Origin: Deltaproteobacteria bacterium
Lineage (GTDB): Bacteria > Desulfobacterota_D > UBA1144 > Nemesobacterales > JAJCZQ01
DNA length: 53,109 nt
Direction: 5' to 3'
Assembly (NCBI GenBank): GCA_029262335.1
Contig: JAJCZQ010000029.1
Location: 1 to 53,109, forward strand
The notes beneath the pieces were generated by a model, which was given only the letters and a program-made list of their open reading frames with translations, had not been told where the DNA came from and made no database searches. Position numbers and translations under genes: made by a program. This document shows positions 35,581 to 43,013 of the stretch, one piece after another. Positions within the stretch are counted from its first letter, which is position 1. Every line of letters starts with the position of its first letter.

Positions 35581-38430
35581 TTAAATGTCCTTATGCCAGG
35601 TAATTCCGCTTTTCTCATTACCCTCGACAACCTTATCAATGCTGAATGCCTGCTTGATCAGTAAATCCTGGTTGTATTTGTGCATTGATGCCGACCCTTC
35701 AGCTGGGCTTGTAAATCTTTTTCTTCCAATATAATGCAAAGGATAACGTTTCTGCAGAATTTTTCTACGGAAGAAAGGCAGCATATATTTCCAGGCCGCC
35801 ATATTCTGTGGTTCTTCCTGAACCCATACAACTTCTTTTAATTTTTTATATCTTGCGAAAATTTCTTTTATTTCATCTTTTGGTCTTGGGTAAAGCTGTT
35901 CAATACGGGCAATGGCAATATCGGGGTTCTTTTCCCTAAGTTCGCTGGAAATAAGGTCAACATAGACCTTTCCGCTGCAAAAGATTAATCTCTTAACTTT
36001 AGCGGCCTGCTTATTGTCCATTGGATCATCAATTACCGGCTGCCATTTACCTTCTGTTAATTCAGTTAACGAAGAAGCAACCTGTGGATTCCTTAAAAGT
36101 CCTTTTGGAGTCATAATTACAAGAGGCAGAGGGTCTATTTCAAGAAGCAATGCCTGCCTTCTAAGTACGTGAAACAGCTGTGCAGAAGTTGTACAGTTTA
36201 CAATCCTCATATTGTATTCGGCTGCCTGCATTAAGAATCTTTCTAGCCTTCCGCTGGAATGGTCAGGGCCCTGTCCTTCATATGCATGGGGAAGAAGTAG
36301 TACAAGTGAAGGCATTTGTCCCCATTTTGCACGCGCGGAAACAAAATACTCATCTATTATTGTTTGTGCTCCGTTTATGAAATCGCCGTACTGTGCTTCC
36401 CAGATTACAAGTGTGTTAGGTTTTTGAATATTGTAACCATATTCAAAGCCTATACATGCGTTCTCAGTAAGCGGGCTGTTGTGAATCTCAAAAGAAGCTT
36501 TTGCCATTGGAATATACTGAAGTGGTGTAAATACCCTGCCGTTAATTTCATCATGCAGTACTGCATGACGGTGACTGAATGTACCACGTTCGCAGTCCTG
36601 GCCTGTAATTCTTATCGGTATTCCGTCAGCCAGCACTGAAGCATAAGCAAGTTCCTCACCCATTGACCAGTCAATATTCTTTTCATTGGGGTTATCCAGT
36701 ATGTTGAGCCGTCTGTCACGGATTCTTTTTATTTTTTTATTTATATTAAAATCTGCCGGAGTTTGTAAAAGTTCACTGTTAAGCTGAATAAGTTTACTTC
36801 CTTCAACAGAAGTAACCGCTTTTTTGGCTGCTCCAGGCGGAGGAGGGTCAGGTACTTTTTCTTCCGGTAAGTCATCGGGCTGTAGTGACTCAAATTCACT
36901 TGTTAATATATCTGTATATTTTTGTACTACTGCATCAGCATCATCCTGGGTTATCTTGCCTTCATCAATTAATTTGTTTGCAAGAATTTCCCTCACTGAA
37001 GGGTGATTGTCTATTGTGTTGTAAATAAGAGGCTGAGTGAACTTGGCCTCGTCACTTTCATTGTGGCCGTGTTTCCTGTATCCAACAAGGTCAATCAGGA
37101 AATCCTTTTTAAATAACTGTACATAAGAATATGCCAGTCTCATGGTTTCAATACATGCTTCCGCATCATCAGCATTCACATGCACAATAGGTATCTCAAA
37201 ACCTTTGGCAAGGTCACTTGCATAAAGTGTACTTCTACTGTCGGACGGGAGTGTTGTAAAACCGAGTTGATTGTTAGTAATTATATGAATAGTACCGCCT
37301 GTGTAATAACCGGGCAGCAGGGATAGATTAAGTGTTTCGGCATTTATGCCCTGTCCCATAAATGCGGCATCTCCGTGAATCTGTACAGGTATTGATACTG
37401 TTGGGTCAAATACAGGCCCGCCTTTATCGCTTTCTACAGTACCTGATGCACGGGACATGCCCTGTACCACCGGGTTAACCGATTCAAGATGGCTTGGGTT
37501 AGGGGCAAGGACAATTCTCATGTCGAATGCTTTGCCATTGCTGACAGACCTGCTGGCAGATTCGTGGTATTTAACATCACCTGTCCATCCAAGGTCATCA
37601 TTAAAGTCCCTGTTGTGAACCGGGTCCTTAAATTTAATTAATCCGTACTTGTATGTTTTATTCATTACATGGTGCATAACATTGAGTCTGCCGCGATGAG
37701 CCATGCCAAGAATAATGTTGTTAATGTCAGATTTTGCTGCAAGCCCTACAAGCTCGTTGAGCATAGGTACAAGCATATCAACACCTTCAATTGAGAACCT
37801 GAACTTTCCCGGAAATATTTTGTGCAGGAACCTTTCAAACACTTCAACCTGTGTAACACTGTCAAGCAGCATCTCGGTATCGATTGGATAGTTTGGTGCC
37901 CTAAAGGCAAGTGTTTCAATTGATTCTCTTAACCATTTTCTTTCTTCTGCTTCATAAATATGGTCGTAGTTGTAACCTATGGTGCCTGAATACAGTTTCC
38001 TAAGTTTAGCAATTCCATCATATGCATTTGCAGTCTGTTCTGCAATTGGCCAGCCAACAAGACTCGAAGGCATTCTCTGTAAATCAGTGTCGGTAAGTCC
38101 GTGCATTTTTGGATTAAGGGTAGGGTCACCTTTTGGGGGATCTTCAAGCGGATTGATATTACTTTCCATATGCCCGTGTCGTCTAATGGCCTGGGCAAGA
38201 TTAGATACCGATACAGCTTTATCTATGTCTATCCCCGAATGGACAGCCTGACCATTGGTTGCAGTAGCCTGGTTTAATGCTTCAATCCCCGAACCATTAA
38301 GTTCCGGTTTCCATAAATCAAAAATTTTTCGTGTTTTTGGGTCAACAGAAGAGGGATCTTCAAGATACTTATCGTAAAGTTCTAAAATATACCCGGAATT
38401 AGGTCCGTGAAATTCGTCTAAAAGACTCAT
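35581..38430 (-). CDS. sucA: 2-oxoglutarate dehydrogenase E1 component
   Basis: 949 residues, the full thiamine-dependent E1o. The N-terminal EFHGPNSGYILELYDKYLEDP segment resembles the E2-binding tail. Core motifs: GMAHRGRLNVMHHVMN, IHGDAAFMGQG, VGYRKHGHNESDEAKFTQP (TPP/Mg site) and LLPHAYEGQGPDHSSGRLERF. It decarboxylates 2-oxoglutarate and succinylates the lipoyl group of SucB. GGGAGAAAG precedes the ATG. It heads the sucAB operon; aspS lies 246 bp upstream on the same strand. Confidence 0.97.
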   Translation of the reverse strand: MSLLDEFHGPNSGYILELYDKYLEDPSSVDPKTRKIFDLWKPELNGSGIEALNQATATNGQAVHSGIDIDKAVSVSNLAQAIRRHGHMESNINPLEDPPKGDPTLNPKMHGLTDTDLQRMPSSLVGWPIAEQTANAYDGIAKLRKLYSGTIGYNYDHIYEAEERKWLRESIETLAFRAPNYPIDTEMLLDSVTQVEVFERFLHKIFPGKFRFSIEGVDMLVPMLNELVGLAAKSDINNIILGMAHRGRLNVMHHVMNKTYKYGLIKFKDPVHNRDFNDDLGWTGDVKYHESASRSVSNGKAFDMRIVLAPNPSHLESVNPVVQGMSRASGTVESDKGGPVFDPTVSIPVQIHGDAAFMGQGINAETLNLSLLPGYYTGGTIHIITNNQLGFTTLPSDSRSTLYASDLAKGFEIPIVHVNADDAEACIETMRLAYSYVQLFKKDFLIDLVGYRKHGHNESDEAKFTQPLIYNTIDNHPSVREILANKLIDEGKITQDDADAVVQKYTDILTSEFESLQPDDLPEEKVPDPPPPGAAKKAVTSVEGSKLIQLNSELLQTPADFNINKKIKRIRDRRLNILDNPNEKNIDWSMGEELAYASVLADGIPIRITGQDCERGTFSHRHAVLHDEINGRVFTPLQYIPMAKASFEIHNSPLTENACIGFEYGYNIQKPNTLVIWEAQYGDFINGAQTIIDEYFVSARAKWGQMPSLVLLLPHAYEGQGPDHSSGRLERFLMQAAEYNMRIVNCTTSAQLFHVLRRQALLLEIDPLPLVIMTPKGLLRNPQVASSLTELTEGKWQPVIDDPMDNKQAAKVKRLIFCSGKVYVDLISSELREKNPDIAIARIEQLYPRPKDEIKEIFARYKKLKEVVWVQEEPQNMAAWKYMLPFFRRKILQKRYPLHYIGRKRFTSPAEGSASMHKYNQDLLIKQAFSIDKVVEGNEKSGITWHKDI

Positions 38431-38676
38431 CTTTCTCCCTGGAATATTAAATTTTTATAAATAAATATAATCATCAAACGGCTTAAATGATAGCACAATT
38501 TAATATAAAGTAAACTGCCTAAATTAATGAATATTTTTTATTAACTTAAACATAATTTCTAATAATTTTAACTTTCTATAAAAATACATGAATTTTGACG
38601 ATTGTTTTATTGGATATAATATAAATATGAGTAATTATAGAAGGTTAACTGTAACAGTTAAAGTTGTAAATCAGAG
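38431..38676. other. 246-bp AT-rich region between aspS and sucA
   Basis: No gene is visible. The aspS end carries a 7-bp perfect palindrome (described separately); the rest is AT-rich and presumably holds the sucA promoter on the minus strand, though I see no single convincing -35/-10 pair. Confidence 0.5.
38645..38661 (-). terminator. Possible weak terminator or operator 3' of aspS
   Basis: TTAACTG-TAA-CAGTTAA is a perfect 7-bp stem with a 3-base loop, 15 bp past the aspS stop codon. On the minus strand it is not followed by a T-run, so it is at best a weak intrinsic terminator; the symmetry also fits a regulator-binding palindrome. Confidence 0.3.
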
Positions 38677-40488
38677 TTAGTCGTTTTTATCCTTATTTTC
38701 TTCGGTTTTTTTATCTATTTTAAGGCCAAGTTCAAGTACCTGTTCAATGCCTATTTCTGATGGAGCGGCGGTAAGCGGGCATGACCCTTTTTGCGTTTTA
38801 GGAAATGCAATAACATCCCTTATTGATTCACTTCCGGTAAGCAGCATTACTATTCTGTCCAGTCCAAGGGCGATTCCCCCATGAGGAGGGGCACCAAAAT
38901 CAAGTGCGTTTAACAGAAAATCAAATTTATCATTTGCTTCTTCATCACTAAGACCGATTGTTTTAAAGACTTTTTCCTGAATATCCTTTCTGTGTATCCT
39001 GATACTGCCGCCGCCAATTTCAACGCCGTTTAGTACAATATCATATGCTTTAGAGAGAACATTTACCGTGTCAGTTTCTATTTTATCAATACTTTCATCT
39101 TTAGGAGAAGTGAATGGGTGGTGAAGTGCTACATATCTTTTGTCATTTGCGTCGTAATCAAAAAGAGGGAAATCAACGATCCATAGCAATTCAAAACTGG
39201 AATGATCTACTAAGCCCATTTTTTCTGCCAGTTTTAACCTGAGATTAGACAGGACCATATTTACTATATAACTGGTATCGGCACCGAAGAAGACTATATC
39301 TCCATGTTCTATGTTTAGCTGTGTTTTTAGTTTTTCAATTTCATCTTCAGAGAAAAACTTAATAATTGGGGACTGTAGTTCTTTTTCCTGGGCTTTTATC
39401 CACGCCAGTCCCTTTGCACCAAGAGTTCTTGCTTCATCAGTAAGGTCATCAATATCTTTCCTTGATAAATCATTACCCCGGCCCTTTAAGTTAAGTGCTT
39501 TGATAATTCCGCCCTTTTTAACAGCTTCCCTGAAAACTTTAAACTCTGAATCCCTGAATATTTCAGAAATATTCTGAAGCTCAAGCCCAAACCTTGTGTC
39601 TGGCCTGTCATTTCCGTACTTCTCCATTGATTCGTGATAAGACATTCTTTTAAACGGCATATCAAGTTCAATTCCCTTTGCTTCCTTAAAGATCTCTTTT
39701 ATCATTCCTTCTACCGTAGACATAACATCATTTTCATCAACGAAAGACATTTCCAGGTCTATCTGTGTGAATTCGGGCTGTCTGTCGGCCCTCAGGTCTT
39801 CATCCCTGAAGCATCTGACGACCTGGTAGTACTTGTCAAAGCCGGAAACCATGAGTGTTTGTTTTAGTATCTGCGGGGACTGGGGGAGTGCATAAAATTC
39901 ACCCGGGTTCAGTCTGCTGGGAACTATAAAATCCCTTGCACCTTCGGGTGTGGACTTGGTAAGGTAGGGAGTTTCAATTTCAAGAAAACCTTCTTTATTA
40001 AGAAAGTTGCGGGATGCAGAAGCGATCTTGTGCCGTAATACAAGATTGTCCTTCATTGTATTGCGCCTGAGGTCAAGGAACCTGTACTTTAGCCTTAAGA
40101 GTTCATCTACACTTATTTCGTCTTCAATAAGGAATGGAATTACACTCGAAGTGTTTAATATTTTAATTTCATCGACGATAATCTCTATCGCGCCTGTTTT
40201 GATGTTAGGATTTACTGTTTCAGGAGTACGGTTTGAAACCTTTCCTTTAACGGCAATTACCCATTCATCTTTTACGGATTCTGCAGTTTTATGTGTTTCT
40301 GTGTTATGTTCAGGATTAAATACAACCTGGCAAATACCTTCACGGTCCCTGAGGTCTATAAATATAACGCCTCCATGGTCCCTGTTTGACTGTACCCAGC
40401 CCATAAGAATGACTTCGTTTCCTACGTCGTCAATCCCTACATTTCCACAGTATTTTGTTCTTTTCCAGTTGCCGATTAAATCTAACAT
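38677..40488 (-). CDS. aspS: Aspartyl-tRNA synthetase (bacterial type)
   Basis: 603 residues, including the bacterial GAD insertion domain (about 290-420). The N-terminal OB-fold anticodon domain has VILMGWVQSNRDHGGVIFIDLRDREG. Class II motifs: FLEIETPYLTKSTPEGARDF, FRDEDLRADRQPEFTQIDLEMSF (motif 2) and GGIALGLDRIVMLLTG (motif 3). Whether it also charges tRNA-Asn (non-discriminating form) cannot be decided by eye; no gatCAB is in the window. GAGGTAAGAA precedes the ATG. Divergent from era with 60 bp between. Confidence 0.97.
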   Translation of the reverse strand: MLDLIGNWKRTKYCGNVGIDDVGNEVILMGWVQSNRDHGGVIFIDLRDREGICQVVFNPEHNTETHKTAESVKDEWVIAVKGKVSNRTPETVNPNIKTGAIEIIVDEIKILNTSSVIPFLIEDEISVDELLRLKYRFLDLRRNTMKDNLVLRHKIASASRNFLNKEGFLEIETPYLTKSTPEGARDFIVPSRLNPGEFYALPQSPQILKQTLMVSGFDKYYQVVRCFRDEDLRADRQPEFTQIDLEMSFVDENDVMSTVEGMIKEIFKEAKGIELDMPFKRMSYHESMEKYGNDRPDTRFGLELQNISEIFRDSEFKVFREAVKKGGIIKALNLKGRGNDLSRKDIDDLTDEARTLGAKGLAWIKAQEKELQSPIIKFFSEDEIEKLKTQLNIEHGDIVFFGADTSYIVNMVLSNLRLKLAEKMGLVDHSSFELLWIVDFPLFDYDANDKRYVALHHPFTSPKDESIDKIETDTVNVLSKAYDIVLNGVEIGGGSIRIHRKDIQEKVFKTIGLSDEEANDKFDFLLNALDFGAPPHGGIALGLDRIVMLLTGSESIRDVIAFPKTQKGSCPLTAAPSEIGIEQVLELGLKIDKKTEENKDKND

Positions 40489-40548
40489 TTCTTACCTCTA
40501 AAATTGGCTAACAATGTTAACCTTAATAAGTTATATTAGCAAGAATTA

Positions 40549-41469
40549 ATGCACCCGGGAGAAATTATTATCAAAGAATCACAAAAAGTCTTTAAATCAG
40601 GGTTTATTGCGGTGATCGGAAGGCCAAATGTTGGTAAATCCACACTCGTAAATTCTGTTATTGGAGAAAAGGTTGCAGCAGTATCCAATAAGCCGAATAC
40701 GACAAGAAACAGGATAAGGGGAATTTACAACACTAAGAATTCCCAGATGATATTTCTGGATACTCCAGGGATTGAACAGGCAAGGGGAAAACTTCAGAAA
40801 TCAATGGTACAGGCATCAATGAATTCAATTGATGAGGCTGATATTATCCTTATGGTTATAGATGCCACTCGTCCATTTGCAAGGGGAGACAGGGAAATAA
40901 TTAAGAATATCACAACCCCTGTAATACTTGTTTTAAATAAAATTGATAAAATTATAAAACATGATCTATTACCAATTATCAAAAGGGCAAATGAGTATGG
41001 AGAAAAAATATCAGATATTATTCCTGTATCGGCAATCAAATCTGACGGCGTTGAAGAACTTAAAAATGTTTTAGAAAAAAAATTACCCGAAGGTGTAAGA
41101 TATTTTCCCGATGATATCTATACTGACCAGCCGGAAAAGTTTCTTGCAGCCGAGATTATCAGGGAAAAAATATTTAACCTTACAAAAGAGGAAATTCCCT
41201 ATAAAACCGCGGTTATGGTAGAAGAGTTTATTGAAAACCCCGATAAAGGTATAATCAGGATTGCTGCAGTAATCTTTGTTGAAAGAAAGAGTCATAAGGG
41301 AATTATTATTGGCAAGCAGGGTGAGATGCTTAAGACCGTAGGTAACCAGGCAAGACTGGAAATTGAATCAATACTTGGGACCAAAGTTTTTCTTGAGCTA
41401 TGGGTTAAAGTAAAAGAAAAATGGACAGAGAATGAAAGCCTTATAAGAGAGATTGGTTATCTTAGCTGA
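40549..41469 (+). CDS. era: GTPase Era
   Basis: 306 residues. GTPase motifs: G1 GRPNVGKST, G3 DTPG (in IFLDTPGIEQARGKL), G4 NKID and G5-like VSAIKSDGVEEL. The C-terminal KH domain has VIFVERKSHKGIIIGKQGEMLKTVG, which binds the 3' end of 16S rRNA. Era is a maturation factor of the small ribosomal subunit. The Shine-Dalgarno before the ATG is weak. It carries about ten more N-terminal residues than typical Era. The stop lies 1 bp from the end of the convergent enoyl-CoA hydratase gene. Confidence 0.97.
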   Translation: MHPGEIIIKESQKVFKSGFIAVIGRPNVGKSTLVNSVIGEKVAAVSNKPNTTRNRIRGIYNTKNSQMIFLDTPGIEQARGKLQKSMVQASMNSIDEADIILMVIDATRPFARGDREIIKNITTPVILVLNKIDKIIKHDLLPIIKRANEYGEKISDIIPVSAIKSDGVEELKNVLEKKLPEGVRYFPDDIYTDQPEKFLAAEIIREKIFNLTKEEIPYKTAVMVEEFIENPDKGIIRIAAVIFVERKSHKGIIIGKQGEMLKTVGNQARLEIESILGTKVFLELWVKVKEKWTENESLIREIGYLS

Positions 41470-41470
41470 G

Positions 41471-42259
41471 TTATTTTCCTTTAAATACAGGTTTTCTTTT
41501 TTCCTGAAAAGCCTTTTGTCCTTCAAGATAATCTTCGCTTTCCTGTACTGTTGTAAAAAGGTTTTTAATTAGTTCTTCATCTTCTTCACAAATTGGCTGA
41601 TTCCTGTGCCAGATATTAAAAAGCTGCTTCATTGTCTTAAGTGAAAGTGGAGCATTCTCGGATATTTCAGATGCCATGTCCATAGTAAAATGGTAAAGCT
41701 TTAATGTATCTATACAATGATTTACAAGACCTATTTTTTCTGCCCTGTCTGCACTTATTGGTTTGCCGGTAAGAAAAATTTCACGTGTATTTGCAGTTCC
41801 AATGAGATTAAGGAATTTTTTTGTGCCCGAATATGAATATACTACACCAAGCTTTGCAGGCGGCATTCCAATCTTTATAAAGTCTGCACAAATTCTTATA
41901 TCACATGTAAGTGCAAGTTCCAGCCCTGCACCGAAAACGTGGCCGTTTATCATGGCTATTACCGGGTAGGGGAAATCTTCTATTGCTTTAAAACAGTCTT
42001 CAAGTGGATGACTATTGCCAAATTCACGCATCATATCATTATTATTAATAGCTGATATGTCATACCCGGAAGAAAATGCTTTACCGCCTTCCCCCCTTAT
42101 TACTACACACCTAATAACGTCTTCTGTTTTTAGCTGATTTAGAAGTCTTGTGATTTCATTTAACATATCTATAGTCAGGACATTTCTTTTATCCGGGTTG
42201 TTTAAGCTTATGATACAAATTTTGTCTATTCTCTTGATTTGAATAAGTGAGCAGGTCAT
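41471..42259 (-). CDS. Enoyl-CoA hydratase/isomerase family protein
   Basis: 262 residues in the crotonase fold. The first oxyanion-hole segment is GGKAFSSGYDIS and the second INGHVFGAGLELALTCDIRICA. One catalytic Glu of true hydratases (in ...GGxxEL) is matched by GLELAL; the second acidic position is not obvious, and PPAKLGVVYSYSGTKKFLNLIG replaces the more usual PE.GL.P..G. Hydratase, isomerase or decarboxylase activity are all possible. It is transcribed away from the c-di-GMP riboswitch region. Confidence 0.85.
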   Translation of the reverse strand: MTCSLIQIKRIDKICIISLNNPDKRNVLTIDMLNEITRLLNQLKTEDVIRCVVIRGEGGKAFSSGYDISAINNNDMMREFGNSHPLEDCFKAIEDFPYPVIAMINGHVFGAGLELALTCDIRICADFIKIGMPPAKLGVVYSYSGTKKFLNLIGTANTREIFLTGKPISADRAEKIGLVNHCIDTLKLYHFTMDMASEISENAPLSLKTMKQLFNIWHRNQPICEEDEELIKNLFTTVQESEDYLEGQKAFQEKRKPVFKGK

Positions 42260-42349
42260 GTATTGATTCCTCGATAAATAAATTGAATTAACTTAGGTTG
42301 AAATTAATTTATAATTATAAATATATTACAAAATATCCAATATTGGTTA

Positions 42350-42377
42350 TTGCAATTGATAAAGTTGATAATATAAT
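42350..42377 (+). promoter_or_regulatory. Sigma-70-type promoter of the riboswitch transcript
   Basis: TTGCAA (42350-42355), a 16-bp spacer and a perfect TATAAT (42372-42377) predict a start near 42384, just a few bases before the riboswitch aptamer. Position relative to the aptamer makes this the most convincing promoter in the window. Confidence 0.6.
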
Positions 42378-42391
42378 TATCTATCAATTAA

Positions 42392-42472
42392 TAGAAAGGG
42401 CAAACCGTATGAAAATACGGGACGCAAAGTTACAGGCCTAAGGATGATTACTATGGTGGCTGAATTACCGAT
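42392..42472 (+). ncRNA. Cyclic-di-GMP-I (GEMM-I) riboswitch
   Basis: The conserved aptamer core is present in order: AGGGCAAACC, P2 hairpin CCGTAT-GAAA-ATACGG with a GNRA tetraloop, the linker GGGACGCAAAG, then P3 with CCTAAG and TATGG, which together make the 11-nt tetraloop receptor, and the closing AATTACCG. The base equivalent to G20 of the Vibrio cholerae Vc2 aptamer is G, as expected for c-di-GMP rather than cyclic GMP-AMP preference. The aptamer lies in the 5' UTR of the small secreted protein and metalloprotease genes. Whether binding switches expression on or off cannot be read from the weak hairpin downstream. Confidence 0.95.
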
Positions 42473-42572
42473 AAGTTAATAAAAGTATTTTTACTTATTT
42501 TACCCACCTGTAAATTTTTATCCTTATTCCAAAATATTTTTCAAATTAAAGCCCTGGGAGAGTCTACTTGTT

Positions 42573-43013
42573 ATGCTTTTAAGAAATTCTTATTTTTTGC
42601 CTAAAGAATTATTAATACTTTTTCTATTTTTATTCACAGCTTCTTTTTTTGCATTTAATTGGTCGCATGCCGAAGGTGTTAATCCAAAATCGGAAACGGC
42701 TAATAACTCAAACGAAAAGGAAGTAATCCAAAAAACTCCACCAACTCAGCAGGGCCTTAAGGTCTATATTGATCCGGATACAGGCGAATTAATTAGCCAG
42801 CCCGAAGAAGAGTCTCAGATAGTTCAGCCTAATAACTCAGTTTTTGGTGAAGGTGATGAGATTATTCAGAAACCTGAAGAAATTATCCATCCTGACGGTA
42901 GTGCCACAGTGATAATGCCCGAAAACTTTCAGCACAGTACAAAAATAACAATTGATGAAAATGGAAAACAAACTACGGAGTGTAAAAGAGAACATGAACA
43001 TTCACATGAATAA
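42573..43013 (+). CDS. Small secreted protein, first gene after the c-di-GMP riboswitch
   Basis: 146 residues with a signal peptide (about 1-33, LLILFLFLFTASFFAF then WSHA). The mature part is Glu/Pro/Asn-rich and probably extended, with two short motifs: GLKVYIDPDTGEL (about 61-73) and DGSATVIMPENFQHST followed by IDENGKQTTEC near the end, finishing in a His/Glu tail (EHEHSHE). The VYIDPxTGE motif occurs in small secreted proteins of other Gram-negatives as far as I recall; no function is known. GGGAG lies 12 bases before the ATG. The 3' end overlaps the metalloprotease gene, so the two are likely partners. Confidence 0.75.
   Translation: MLLRNSYFLPKELLILFLFLFTASFFAFNWSHAEGVNPKSETANNSNEKEVIQKTPPTQQGLKVYIDPDTGELISQPEEESQIVQPNNSVFGEGDEIIQKPEEIIHPDGSATVIMPENFQHSTKITIDENGKQTTECKREHEHSHE

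Larger units (their letters stand above)
42260..42572. other. 313-bp regulatory region: promoter plus c-di-GMP riboswitch
   Basis: This gap between the leftward enoyl-CoA hydratase gene and the rightward secreted-protein gene contains the promoter and GEMM-I aptamer described separately. Between the aptamer and the start codon lie about 100 bases, including an imperfect TAATAAAAGTA/TACTTATTTTA hairpin (about 42477-42502) that might be the expression platform. Confidence 0.7.

Noticed and set aside
35314-38251. Several plus-strand frames opposite sucA and sucB
   Set aside because: Ser- and Cys-rich composition is typical of the complement of coding DNA; sucA and sucB motifs are unambiguous.
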